DNA from: Symsagittifera roscoffensis
Lineage: Eukaryota > Xenacoelomorpha > Acoela > Convolutidae
Reading direction: 5' to 3'
Length of the DNA stretch: 64,000 bases
Assembly (NCBI RefSeq): GCF_963678635.1
Contig: NC_087065.1
Location: forward strand, 29,638,252 to 29,702,251
Shown here: positions 1 through 11,084 of the stretch, one piece after another
How the letters are laid out: each line of letters begins with the position of its first letter
Numbering within the stretch: position 1 is the first letter of the stretch
Made by a program: the position numbers and the translations under genes
Notes under the pieces: model-generated
What the model saw: only the letters and a program-made list of their open reading frames with translations
Databases searched by the model: none
Told to the model about the DNA's origin: nothing

Positions 1-436
1 AAAACGTTATCTGGAGCCCAAGTAGAAACAGGGTTCGGATTCATAGACGAAATACTAGCGGTGCCGATTGTAATTGAGCCTCAAAACGAACTAATGGCCG
101 AGCACTTGGCATCGGATGAAGCATATGCAAATGAAATGATTAGACGGTCGATTGGACAAACAACGAGCGCAGCAGTTTTCTACGTCGAAGATTTGATCGC
201 CTCCAACCAGGATGCTCCTAAATTTCCTTATCTAATAGAGAAGTTTGAGGATTTGCAAGACGCATTTTTTCATATTGGGACTGAATTGAAGGCTGGGTCA
301 AAGGTCGAAGTGCAAACGGACCATTCGCTTGTAGTGGCTATTAGAATGCCGGACAATCATGACGAGATTGTGGGCGGTGGAGAACTGGTGATTCAGAACA
401 TCGACCAACACGGAGTGACTCGGGGTGCTCTGCAAG
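1..436 (+). CDS. adhesion-GPCR-like gene, exon encoding part of the extracellular GAIN region (5' incomplete)
   Basis: The frame is open from base 1 to the AAG|GTATAT donor after base 436 (phase 1). It encodes about 145 residues, beginning before the window. The composition is that of a soluble extracellular domain: alternating helices and strands, with no cysteines. The single base left over at the donor joins exactly in frame to the exon at 1063, which supports the splice. The downstream GPS motif and seven helices place this piece in the GAIN (autoproteolysis-inducing) region of an adhesion-type receptor. In that family the domain holds the non-covalent N-terminal fragment at the cell surface. 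The domain name is inferred from position; the sequence itself is not strongly diagnostic. The ATG-less extension upstream of base 61 is kept because the exon clearly continues out of the window. Confidence 0.6.
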
Positions 437-1062
437 GTATATTGTTTCGCCTCATGTTTGTCAAAATTTCGGACTCATCTTACTGATAGATTTGTCTGCC
501 TCTTAAGGCATTTTTTCCCGACCTTTTGAAAAGTGCGGTGAAACTTTGCATTCGGGTGAGTTTTAGTTTTTTCTTTTTGTTTTCCACCCAAAATCAGGTA
601 CTATAAGTAATCAACGGAATGGGTCGAGTTATATATCATATAAAAGCTTTTTCATTTCAGTCGTGATTCGAACAACTTTACATAATTTTGAAAATTTTTT
701 CTCAGTGTCGAGAAAAACCGGTTTGAAATTTTTGATTTATGGTTTTTTTTCGAGCGAAATGGCTTGGTCAAAATTTAGGCCATGAAAACTTATTTCAATC
801 GAGTAAAGCTTTTTTTTTTTGAAAAGAATTAGCGCCATTTTTAGAATCAAAAACTTCAAAAATTCAAAAAAAAAGTTGCACAAAAATAAACATTTCTTAA
901 ATTTTTTTTTGCGTTTTTGTCGCTTTTAGTGGCTATTAGAATGCCAGACTGGTAGTTTCAGCGTCTGGTAGATTCCACGCAATCTCTGGCTGAAGTAACT
1001 AGTGACTAGCGTGAAATTATCGACAATCATTTTGTTAATGCTCTCAACAATATGCTTTCTAG
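437..1062 (+). other. intron, AT-rich, with a copied exon fragment
   Basis: This intron runs from GTATAT to TTTCTAG and is AT-rich with T-runs. At 927-945 it carries an exact 19-base copy of exon bases 332-350 (TAGTGGCTATTAGAATGCC). That points to a small internal duplication or gene conversion. No gene is visible on the minus strand; the long minus-strand frame across 926-1282 is antisense to the next exon. Confidence 0.6.
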
Positions 1063-1356
1063 GAGTTGTCATCTCAGAAGAAGAAATGGAACAAATGCCC
1101 GCGGGATCACAAGTGTTAATCAGCTCATACGACAGGGAAATTGACACACCTACCGAAACTACAATCTTGACTGAACCGAAGCATGTAAAACTGGCCGAAG
1201 GCTCTGGCAGTGAAATGGAACTCACTGTGAAAACGTGGAAGAGAGTTTCGGACCACTTTTGCGTCGACATTCGAGATTCCAATGGTCAAAATGTGTCGCT
1301 GGGTGTAACATTGTCCTTCAATTTACATAAAGCCAGTCCTGGTTTCGAAATAAAAG
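1063..1356 (+). CDS. adhesion-GPCR-like gene, GAIN subdomain exon
   Basis: The exon starts after TTTCTAG at 1062 and ends at AAAAG|GTTAAA (phase 1). It encodes about 98 residues that join in phase to the exon at 1 upstream and the GPS exon at 6087 downstream. The segment 'MPAGSQVLISSYDREI' and the later 'HFCVDIRDSNGQNVSL' are the kind of beta-strand text found in GAIN subdomain B just before a GPS motif. After splicing, only a few residues separate this exon from the first GPS cysteine, as expected for the family. Both flanking introns are supported by phase and splice consensus; the domain assignment is inference from context. Confidence 0.65.
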
Positions 1357-4300
1357 GTTAAAAAGTACAGCGTTTTTTCACCAGTAGTTTTTTCCGACCA
1401 ATGAAGGAAGCCGGATAAGTCTGCCAGTACTAATCAGCGCTGTTTCAGAATAAAACCAGTTTTATATGCTTTGCTGAACAATTGTAGGAAATTGTGCCAA
1501 AAACAGAGAAACCAGAAAAATAGTGCTCTTGCATAACTGAAACAGAACTTATTTTTACTGGCAGATCAATCCGGGAGGAGTGGAGAAACTTCCTGTTCGG
1601 GTATCTTTTTTTAAATAACTTAAAATTTGTTAAATTCTCTAAGTAGTTAGTGAAGCTTAACTCCTAGCATATCATCTTCTTTCCCTCTCCCTGCCCTGAC
1701 AAAATGAGGAAGCATAAATTTTAAAAATGATCATAAAGCATTTGATTTTTTCCCTTCTATTTTGCAAAACTTCTTATACTCCGTGTGCAAAACTTCTAAT
1801 ACTCCGTATAACTCAAATAGAGATTAAAAAATTAAAATTGTCACTGTTTTCTTTCTCAATTATCTCGTTTTTCAGTCACCCTGTTCAAGGTCATAGGGTC
1901 AACATTGATCCATTATTTAAAGGTAACGCCAAAAATTCTATGGACGCAAAAATTCTATGGGGACAATGATTAATGAAAGACATTATGGCCAATTTTTCAG
2001 CTAAAAGCATGTATGTCTTAAAAGCGTATGGCAAGGCAGGGCAGCGCAGATCAAGGAGGGGCACGGCAAGATGTGAAAATTCTAAAAGGTTTTTCAGTTC
2101 CGTTTCTGGATAAATTTTAAATCAAGATGTTTGGTTGATCAAGGCCAGAAGTAAAGGCATGGCAGCGGAAAGAAAGAAGGGTCAGGACAGAGTAGCGCAA
2201 CGAAAGGTAAGCCAGGGTAGCGCATATCAAGGAAGGGCGGGGTAGGGCAGTGAAAGGCAAGTAGGTGCTGAGCAGCGCGAGGCAGGGCAGTGCAAGGCAG
2301 GGCAGTGCAAGGCAAGGATAGGCAGGGCATCGCATATCAAGGAAGGATAGCAAAGGCGAGGCAGCGCAGCGCAAGGCAAGGAGAGATAAGGCATAGCAAG
2401 GAAAAGCGGCGCAAGGAAAGGATGGGCAGTGCAGTGTAAGCTAATACAGGACAGCGCACAATAGTGCAGCAAAAGCAAGGCACAGGAGGACAGCGCAAAC
2501 CAAGGCAGGGCAGCGCATCGCAAGAAAACGCAGCACAAGGCAAAGATAGGCAGGGCAGCGTAAAGCAAAGCAATAGAGCACAAGAAGAGTCGGAAGAGAA
2601 CAGCACAAGGTAGATCAGGGCAGCTCAAGGTGAGGCAGTGAAAAACAAGCTAGCGCAGCGCAGAGAAAGGAGGCACAGTGCAGTGCAGGGCAATGAAAGC
2701 AAGGATAGTGCATGGGTACTGTCAGGGCAGCAAATATCAGGGAAGGGCAGGGAATCGTAAGTCAATTAGGGGCAGAGCAGCCCATAGTGGAGCAGCACAG
2801 TGCAGGGTGAAGCAGGGCAGGGCAGCATCACAAGGCGAGGCAGGGAAGCGCAAGGCAGGACAGAACCGGGCAGCACGAGGTAGATCAGGGCAGTTTATGG
2901 GGAAGGCAGTGCAAAGCAAATAGTTGCAGAGTAACGCAAGGTAGGCAGCGTAGCGCAAGGCAAGGTAGAGCAGAGTAGCAACCGACGGCAAGGCAGGGCA
3001 GCACAAGGCAATATGGGGCAGGGCAATGTAAGGCGAAACAGGGCAGCGCATATCAAGGAAGGGTAGCAAATACAAGGTAGGGTTGCGCAAAAAAGGGCAG
3101 CGATTGGCATGGTAGAGCAGGACAGGGCAAGGTATGGTAGTGCAAAGCAAGGCAGAGAGACAGGAGGGACAGGACAGGGCAGCGAAAAAGAAGCTGCGCA
3201 AGTTATGGCTTGGCAGTGCAGGTAAGGAGGGACAAGACAAGGCTTGAATGGTGTTCAACTAATTTTCACCCCATTGCTAGTTAAAATTCATCTTAAGACG
3301 TTTAGCAAGGTCAGGGGCAGGAGGCAAAGCATGTCAGCGGAGCGATGGGTAGCGTAATTTAAGTTCAGAGCAGCGCAGATCCAGGACATGCAGTGCAGCG
3401 CTGGGTACGGATAATAAGGGCAGAGCAAAGGCAAGCCAGAACAGGCCAACGCACGGCTACTCAAAAAGAGTTAGGGTAGCGTAAGATAGATGAGGCAGGG
3501 TGAGGCGAAGCAGGGAGACACAAGGCAACATATAGCAACGCGAGGCAAGGCAGGGGAGCGCAAGCGATTGTACGGCAGGACAGTGCAAGGCAAGGAACAG
3601 TAGGTCACCGTAAGGCAATGCAAGAAGGAGCAAATTAGTGTACGACAAGGCAGAATAGCGCATAGCAAAGAGGTGCATTACATAGCAAGGAGGTGCAGGA
3701 CATAACAAGGAGGGGCAGGACACGGAAGGGCATCGGATGGCAAAGAACGACTCGGCAGCGTAAGGCAAGGAAGAGCAGGATAGCGCAAAACAAAGCAGAT
3801 GAGCGCGAGACAAGGCAGCACAATGCAAGGAGAGGCAGCGTAAAGCAAGGCAGGACGGTACAAAGCAGATCAGCAAGTGGCTCGGCAGAAAAGGGCAGTG
3901 GAAGGCAAGGCAAAAAAAGCATGTCAGCGCTGAGCAAGGAGGGCCAGGAAACGCAAAGAATAGCCGGCCAGTTCTGGGTAAGAAGAGGCAAGGCAAAAAT
4001 TGAATGATCGAAAGATTTTTTTAAATCCAAAATCTGGAAGGTTTTCATTTTAAGATGGGCTAAGGCAAGGAGGGGCGGGTAATGGCAATGCAGGGCGAGG
4101 CGCTGTAAGGTACGACAATGCAAGGCAGTGAACAGCAAGGCAATGAAGAGTAGAGCAAAGTAAAGCAGATCATGACGGAGCAGGTTAAACTCGGGCAAGG
4201 CAGGTCAGTGAATAGCAAGGAGGGGCAGGACATAGCAAGGAGGACAGGGCAAGGAAGGGCAGCGCAAGGCAAAGAGGGGCTCCGCGGTGCAAGGCAGAGC

Positions 4301-6086
4301 AGTGTAGCGCAAAGCAAGGCAGAGGAGCGCAATCCCAGGCAGCGCAAGGCTAGGAGAGGCGGGGCAGCGTAAGACAAGATGGGGCTGGGGCAGGACAGCG
4401 CAAAATATGGTTGGGCAGAAGGTTTTTTCAATTCAAAGTCTAAAATAATTTCATTTAAGGATGGACTGAGCAAGGCAAAGTGAGGCAGGGCACGGCAATG
4501 CAGGGCCAGGTTTTGCAAAAAGTGCCAGGACAGCGCAAGGCAAGGCAGGGCAACGCATGTCGAGGTAGGGCAGCGCAATGCTAGGAGGGGTAGATCAGCG
4601 GAAGGAGGAGCAGGGCTTTCAGCCACAATTTAGGTTCTAAAAAAGTTTAAGAACTGACCCAATAGTTGGTGTCTGGGCAATTCCAACCTAAAATTGGGTG
4701 AACCGGGAACAAGAAGAAGCAAAAAACACAAGTTTTCAAAAAGTAAGGGTTAGTTCGTTTTTAAAATTTAATTGTTATCTCTTTAAAGTATATCACTTTC
4801 TCTGAAATCGGGAGTAAACAAATTGAACTCAGAAGATATTTAGTCAGCGTTTTGTTAATTATAACCAGAATAGGGTAGGTTCTCAGTGATGGGAGTTAAG
4901 TACTCACTTTGTTTATCTTGTCTATAATCTAAAGTTCATTTTAAACTGATAATTGCTTAACTACTTGTTGATTTTGTTGTTATCAGGAGTATTGGTTCGG
5001 AGGAATAAAGTCTTTCGTTCCTAAAATTAAAAAACGAAGATAATTTTCTAATTAATCCAACTCAATCCCCGTGAACCAAATCCCCGTTGGTTGGAAGTGT
5101 CTAAACGCCTAGTTACCGCCTCAGTGTTGAGAAAAACTGGTCCACATTTTTTTGTACTAATTGACACAGTTTTTCAAAAAACAAGATGAGTTTCTAATGA
5201 CGTATCATTACCTTACTTTTGAACAGTGTTACTAACTCAATCGCAGTCATCTGAAAAAATTGAAGTAAAAAAATTAGAAAGCAATTTAGGAAAAAATGTC
5301 TTTTTTAGTTTTTTTGAATTTTTTACTTTATTCAAAGTGTCGAAAAACTCATTCAGATATACTATATTTTGGGTTATTGAATAAAACACTAGTAGATATT
5401 CTTGCTTTTTTAAAACTACTTTTTGCATTTCATTATGTTAAGCTAGACGTTTTGTTGCTTTTTTGTAGCGCCTTGAAAATTTTTTATTTTCTCATTTCTA
5501 ACCATATAACACCATACAATTTCAATCCGTGTTTTTGTTGCCTCACCATTTTAAAATCACTACATTTCAAAGCAATTTCTATTTCTTAATCCAAATTGGA
5601 AAGACATCAAAGAAAAAGGCGAGAAAAGCAGTTGCCATTTAATGCCAGACAAATTCTCGCAGTTGAATACTAGTTTTTTTGAACAAAATTTAGTTTGCAT
5701 TTAATTCAGATTTAACAGAAACTCCATAGAGCTTTGAACATTAGAGATACGGTTTTCATTTAAAACACGCTAATTATGTCTATTTGTGCTCTCATGACCA
5801 CTCGATGCGTCGCAAAAAGTTTCTGTATTGAATGTCAAAATGTCATCCTTCGAAGCATTTGTTGTCCGTGCAAGCCCTACTCACGACCTGTTTCCAAAGG
5901 GAGGATGGAAAAACATTTCACGGTTTGCTAACTTGGTTTTATTTAGGTAGAATTGAAATAGAGACTCAGTTTTTCTTTTTTTTTTCATTCTTTTTAAAAA
6001 AGGACGACATAAAATGGACGCCACAATACTATAACTTTTAAAAATGGGTTGATGGTGGTTTTTAACTGAGCAATTCTATTTTGTAG
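1357..6086 (+). other. 4.7-kb intron containing a minisatellite
   Basis: The donor is GTTAAA and the acceptor TTTTGTAG. The intron is AT-rich at both ends, and its middle (about 2030-4625) is a purine-biased degenerate minisatellite listed separately. The stretches 1370-2030 and 4625-6086 hold no convincing exon. A short open stretch around 5841-5945 could be read as an exon but is not needed: the exons at 1063 and 6087 already join in phase. Confidence 0.55.
2030..4625. repeat. purine-biased degenerate minisatellite built from GGCAGGGCA / GGCAAGG words
   Basis: About 2.6 kb is made of endlessly varied GGCAAGG, GGCAGGGCAG and CAGCGCA words, with almost no T and C mostly after G. Longer phrases recur, such as GCGCATATCAAGGAAGGG (near 2220, 2330 and 3045; variant near 2730). 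A T-rich spacer recurs near 2085, 3245, 4010 and 4425, so there is a higher-order structure of several hundred bases. The minus-strand frames that cross it encode only Pro-Cys-Leu-Ala runs. They are by-products of the repeat, not genes. The strong purine asymmetry could favour triplex or R-loop structure; that is inference. Confidence 0.85.
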
Positions 6087-6271
6087 ATGACGTGCAAATT
6101 ACAGTGCAACATAAGTGTGTCTTTTTTGACCCCATATCTGGTCAATACTCCTCGCTCGGACTAGACCCTCTGCTGATCGAAGACTCTAGGGCTACCTGTG
6201 TGTCCAGACACTTGACCGCATTTGCAGTAATCGCCGAAGTAACTCAAATCAAAGTAGACTCCGCTCGCAAG
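6087..6271 (+). CDS. adhesion-GPCR-like gene, GPS motif exon
   Basis: The exon begins after TTTTGTAG (two bases completing the phase-1 codon) and ends at CGCAAG|GTATGT (phase 0). It encodes a GPS motif: an opening cysteine in 'KCVFFDPISGQYSSLG', then a cysteine in 'ATCVSRHLTAFAVI'. The H-L-T triplet is where family members cleave themselves between Leu and Thr, and the 'AFAVI' after it is the usual last strand (the tethered agonist begins at the Thr). A typical GPS has four cysteines; here only the first and third are present. The second and fourth are both missing, so one disulfide is kept and its partner pair lost together. Autoproteolysis is therefore possible but not certain. Confidence 0.8.
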
Positions 6272-6441
6272 GTATGTAACTTTTGACGAGTTTGCTCAAG
6301 CATCTTCCTCACGATATAATTGACAAATCAAAAATCTAGCTAGAGTGTTCGGTGCCAGCAGTCGGTGGAGATCTAAGATTGTTAGGAAAATAAAAAGGGG
6401 ATTCATTCAGAATTATTATATAGAATTTAATCTATGTGCAG

Positions 6442-6621
6442 GAGAGGCTGCACTGGGTGTTGAATGGTTGCGTGATTGTGGCATGTGTGCTGCTGGTGGT
6501 GGCCTTCCTCTGCATGCTCTACATGTTGCCCCTTCTGGAGGAGGAGGAGACTGCACTCCAGATGCTAGTCCTCTTCATGCTCTCACTCTTCCTTGCCTCA
6601 TTTCTAACCATGGCTGAACAG
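6442..6621 (+). CDS. adhesion-GPCR-like gene, exon with membrane helices 1 and 2
   Basis: The acceptor is TATGTGCAG and the donor CAG|GTAGCA, both phase 0. The 60 residues contain two clear hydrophobic helices: 'VLNGCVIVACVLLVVAFLC', and after the acidic loop 'LEEEET' a second helix 'LQMLVLFMLSLFLASFL'. It lies directly after the GPS exon, which is the family order. The loop of four glutamates between helices is unusual, since it should face the cytoplasm. Splice sites, phase and hydrophobicity all agree. Confidence 0.8.
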
Positions 6622-7140
6622 GTAGCATAACCTACTATGATATTAAACAGGACTTAGTTTTGAACAAAATATTTGAATTGTCAGGATTAAATAGGGGTGA
6701 AATGGTTCTGGGATTATCTTATGCTTGATAAACTAGGGGGTTAAAGTCACTTGCAGTAATCTATGGTTTGAAATCCCAACTTTAAATAACATGGGGCAAC
6801 AATTTGGGATATTGACAGTATACATACCAATAATTGAATGTCCTAAATCTCATTTATTAGTTTCCTTCTTCTGTTTGTGAATTGCGGCCAACGTACAGCA
6901 ACAAAAAATTCACTTTTTTCGAGAAATGTGTCTCAAAATTAGAGTTTGGAGCAAAATAAAGGCTTCGAAGTGTTCGAATGTGTTCTAAAGTGACTGTTCG
7001 ACTAGCTTGACAAATAAAAAAGCGCTCCATGCTTGATCAACTTGCTAACTTCGTTAGTGTTTGCCATTGTTAATAATAAACTAAATTGATAATAGATTAT
7101 TTTTTGTTATACCTTTTGCCGTCATGTCTGTCGATGTTAG

Positions 7141-7345
7141 CGTGAGTTCAATGGCAGTCTGTGCATTGCGAGTTCCTTCCTGCTCCACTTCTCCATCTTG
7201 TCCACTGTGGGCTGTTTGTTGAGCACAGCATACCACGTGATGAGAGACTACAGTCCCACCATGTCCATGTCCACAACAGCACCCCAACAGAACAGCCGCC
7301 CCACCAACCCAATTGTGTATATAGTGGTCACATTCTTCATTTCAG
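7141..7345 (+). CDS. adhesion-GPCR-like gene, exon with membrane helices 3 and 4
   Basis: The exon starts after GATGTTAG at 7140 and ends at TTTCAG|GTCAGA (phase 1). Helix 3 begins after a cysteine ('SLCIASSFLLHFSILSTVGC'). That cysteine matches the one that pairs with the second extracellular loop in family-B-like receptors, and the 'LLHF' text resembles helix 3 of adhesion receptors. A polar Ser/Thr/Gln-rich loop follows, then helix 4 ('NPIVYIVVTFFIS'). The exon joins in phase to both neighbours. Confidence 0.75.
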
Positions 7346-10196
7346 GTCAGAAAAAGCTTCCTGCACCTGGCAGAATTTTCCAAAACGTATGCAAACATTC
7401 CTGGCTGACTAATACATAATATTTTCTCATGTAGTATTTTAAGGCTAATAAATAATAGCTTCGACACAACTTTCCAAACAGTCCCCTTAAACGTAATTTT
7501 TGTTACATGACAAATGACCCTTAGCTTAAGATCCCAAACGAGAAGATTCAAGTCAATAAGATACCATTCCAAAAGATACCTCGTTTTAAAATCGCCCGCG
7601 ACGTAAGATACCATAAGAAATTAACAAAGAACAAACGAATAGAAAATAATACGGTTAATCAATCAAAGCGTCGGTTGAAATCAAAGAAACGGTAAAACTT
7701 TTGCTGCTCAAAATTCAAACATAAATGACCTTGCTAATCAATTGGCCTTCAAATTGAAACTCAAACTTCAAAACACCTTAAGCTACAAATGAACTTAAAA
7801 AAAAGGTTTCCATTTGATCAAAACCAACTTTGCCAAAAATGGCCATGTTTTTCAGACAACTCAAATCTGTACAAAATTGAAATTAGGTTTTTGCAAAATT
7901 CTAATGCTTTCAAATAATTTTTATTGCGAGTCACATCACTTGCCATTCAATTTGATAAAAAAAGTCAATTCTCAGTTTTGATCAATTTTTTTGCGCTAGA
8001 CGACATGCTAAAAACGCCAATCTAGCGTCCCTTAAATAAATGCAATTGCTCTGGGGTTAAAATTCTAGAGACAGCAGTTTTAAGGTGCAAGGAGACGCCT
8101 ATTAGTCTATAAAAAAGATGATCAAACAAACTTAAACTTAAGAGAAATTAGGCAAAAACTAAAACAAACATTATTAGGTTAAATGAGCATATGAACGGGT
8201 ATAATACAATATGTTAGAGTTTGTGTATGAACTAGTTTTCGGTTGTTTTTTTTTCGTTCGGATAACGGTACTTTTTCCCGGATAACTTGATAGTTTCGCT
8301 AGATGCCTTCAAAATATAGAATTTTTGATTGTAGGAATCCAGTTAAAATTTTCATTAAACGTATATTTTGATAGATGGCTGCCTTAAAACAAAGCGATTA
8401 CTCATAAATGCCAGCCTTCAACTGCATTTGTGGTTCGCGTTAGACCCCAAACAGCATTTTGATAATGGTTCCATAAAGAAATAGGCAAGAGTGTTTTTCG
8501 GCCGATCAAATCCCCTTTAATATACGTTTTTGGAAATAAGCCGTGAGCTTGTCTATTATTTTTCGAGATCGTCTTCTGAAATATCGAGTTGGGTTGCCAC
8601 ACTGAATTTTTCCTCAAATACTAGGTCAAATCCGATTTCCACTTTTGACTCCGGTACAAAACTAAGAGCAGGAAACATATTCAGCGCTAGGACTAGCTCG
8701 CTATTTGATTCGTTAGTCTTTTTACAGCCCAATTCGGATAATTTTCCTCAAAAGACGCTGACAGAGGTGAAAAGAGCATCCCTTAATATCAGTTCCGTAA
8801 TGCGATGCAAAAGCGCTCAAACGCCGCAATTTCACGGTCGATCAAAATTCTTTCGGGGGTTACGTCACCGATAAGCGAGTTAGGTGCGCTTAGGAACCTG
8901 TTAAAGGTTGATAAGCGTTTATTGCTGAGCAGAGCGTAGACACAGGTAGCATAAAAGCCACCAATCTGAATAAGTAGAAGGTAGAGCTTTATAAACTGAC
9001 TGGGGCAAATTTCGAAAGTACCGTCTACAAGCCAGGTTATATTGTACAATTTAAGTGCGTTGACGTTCTCAAGATCGCCAAAAACCAAAATTCGTTCCAT
9101 AACTTGTTTTCCGCTATCAAAAAGACAAAAATTCTTAAAAGTATCCGGAATTTCGAAATGACGGTCATCTGTAGCAATAATAGGCAGGGATATCGATTGT
9201 TCACTTCTTTTTAAAGTTCTTGTTTACGCCGACCGGGAGGGCAAAGGCAGTTGAGTTGCCTTGTCGTCCTGCGCCAATTGCAAACTAGTTGCAATGATCT
9301 GGCTGGTCACTGAATTTATTCAATTCAAAACAGTCTCCTTCTTTTGCTGAACTAGTTGTTAAGCTTTTGAGCGTCCTGCGTTGAGCTCGCGACCATGCTC
9401 GTTGCTGTTTGATAATATATCGCTCCCACAAGTGATTAAAGTTTTCGGACACTTATATGATCTCGATTTACTGCAGCGCCAGTGTGTTGTTGTCTCCGTA
9501 TCGCGTTTCTTTTGAAATTCATGGCCGTCTAGAATTAGAAGTGTTTGGCTTTTTTGTGAGTTTCACCAAAAAAAAAGAATTCATTTTTGACTATTCAATG
9601 TGTTAAAGAGTGAGATAATGAGCGCAGAGTGTATACATTTTCAATTAAGTTGTTCTGAACCTGTGCCATGTTAACACTAAACTAAACACATACTGGCACT
9701 ATGTTAATCCAAAGAATGAGTCCAGTTTAAATTTAGTTATATTAGATTTTAAAAGCGCGAACCTAATTGAGATCTCATAACTCTAGATTTCTTCTGATTA
9801 CATTTTGATCACGAATTTTGTTCATTTTTCATGGGATCTTTTTAATTGGAAGGGGATCTTATGGTATGGGCAATTTTTGTGCAAGGATCCTCTGGTACGG
9901 TATTTTTTTTTGTCATGGGACTTTATATTTTTATATTAATAATAATAAAATCATTAAAAACTGTTTGAAATAAAGATTGCAATCTCTGTAAAATTCCATA
10001 CACGCAACCAAATGAAATCGCGAGAACGCCGTGGAACAATAGTTCAATCAATAAATTATTACTTAAACTTAAGTTATGCATAAAAAAGCTGATTTTTTTT
10101 TTCATTAATGAAGTCATGGAAAATCTAAACGAACAATTTTTCTGTATAAGCTGCCAGGTTGTACTGTGCGTATCATATTATATCAAATGGTTTCAG
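7346..10196 (+). other. 2.85-kb intron hosting a MULE transposon relic
   Basis: The intron runs from donor GTCAGA to acceptor GTTTCAG at 10196. It is AT-rich; 7346-8380 and 9565-10190 show no coding features. The middle is a minus-strand transposon relic listed separately. Confidence 0.6.
8385..9565 (-). mobile_element. MULE-type DNA transposon relic with N-terminal FLYWCH zinc finger
   Basis: Read on the minus strand from about 9560, the frame first gives a FLYWCH-like zinc finger: 'ILDGHEFQKKRD', then a tryptophan-arginine-cysteine, a second cysteine 11 residues later and a histidine in 'EHGRE'. Further on (9170-8790) is a MULE transposase core: 'WLVDGTFEICPSQFIKLY' with the first catalytic aspartate, then 'LLSNK' and 'ILIDREIAAFERF' with the second. 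The 3' part (about 8620-8400) contains 'LPISLWNHYQNAVWGL' and 'RTTNAVEGWH', the family's C-terminal signature. Stops and frame changes split it into at least three pieces, so it is dead. It is inserted antisense in the GPCR intron. Terminal inverted repeats were not found by eye. Confidence 0.8.
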
Positions 10197-10478
10197 CTGC
10201 GTTTCCTTTGCTGTTTGTCCTTCCAAAATTGGATACTTTCAATTCCAACCCCCTCTCGATCGACAGCTGCTTTGGTGTCCTACGAAGAGACGATGAGAGT
10301 GCCAACTGGACCACCTTGCTTCTAGCAGGTGTTCTCTGTATCTACCTGCTTGCTACATTGATCACATTCGTATTTGCTAGAATGAATTTGGACTCCTTCT
10401 GCCGAGAAGTGGACGCCGAACCTGAAATGAGAGAGACCCTCAGACCCAAACTTAACTACAACTTCTATCTGACTTTAG
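10197..10478 (+). CDS. adhesion-GPCR-like gene, exon with membrane helix 5
   Basis: The acceptor is GGTTTCAG (two bases completing the phase-1 codon). The frame is open to the donor ACTTTAG|GTTAGT at 10478. It encodes the end of helix 4 ('AAFPLLFVLP'), an extracellular loop with one cysteine ('SIDSCFGVL') that could pair with the helix-3 cysteine, helix 5 ('WTTLLLAGVLCIYLLATLITFVF') and a charged third cytoplasmic loop ending 'RPKLNYNFYLTL'. The join to the upstream exon is in phase. Confidence 0.75.
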
Positions 10479-10649
10479 GTTAGTATCATGCATATGAGTC
10501 AAAAATTCCAGCAATCATTATGTCGCCTTGCTAACTTATGAGTTTTGAAATTGCAAAAAGGACACAGAAGCAAATGCATGTTTCTGTTGAATGAATTCCA
10601 CAAAAAGCAGTTTTTTTTGTGAAACTTTCTTAATACCTGTTGATATGAG

Positions 10650-10890
10650 CGAAAGGAAATTTTGTTTGTTCGCTGCCTATTCAGCGGTCTATTCGCTGTT
10701 CGCGTTCTCCATCCTCACCCAATGGAAGAGCAAGAAAGCGTCTGATGCTCTGCATATTCTGCTGGGACTGTGGACTCTTCTGGTGTGCTGTCTGCCCCTC
10801 TGTCTCTTCCTCCGCAGACCAGAGACACTCACTGCATACATGAACGCCAAGGCACAACAACTCATGCCCAAGAAGAAAGCAAAGAGTTAG
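10650..10890 (+). CDS. adhesion-GPCR-like gene, last exon with helices 6-7 and stop
   Basis: It encodes helix 6 ('FCLFAAYSAVYSLFAFSIL'), a short loop, helix 7 ('ILLGLWTLLVCCLPLCLFL') and a basic tail ending 'MPKKKAKS' before TAG at 10888. The likely acceptor is GATATGAG at 10649, but the one base it leaves does not match the phase of the previous donor, which needs two. Either a micro-exon lies between 10479 and 10649, another acceptor is used, or there is a one-base defect. Seven helices in order and the basic tail make the overall call secure. A GTTAGT overlapping the stop could serve as an alternative donor. Confidence 0.7.
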
Positions 10891-11084
10891 TACTTTATCC
10901 GCTACAGCCTCTCTCTTCTCATGAAGGGCTCTTGATTGAACAAGGCTCCTTTCATTTCAGTGTTTATTGTGGATAGTTAATTTTGGTTTTAAAATAGCTT
11001 TTTTTGTCGATTCTCCCATTTCCAATTGCTGCGGAAAACCATATTTACCGAGCGCTAGCGCACTCTAACACGTTTTTTCTGCGC

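Noticed and set aside
2117..4626. Several long minus-strand frames encoding Pro-Cys-Leu-Ala-rich proteins
   Set aside because: They are translations of the GGCA-word minisatellite; all frames look alike and none has a domain or splice structure.
5841..5945. Possible extra exon before the GPS exon
   Set aside because: The exons at 1063 and 6087 already join in phase; the candidate has a weak acceptor.
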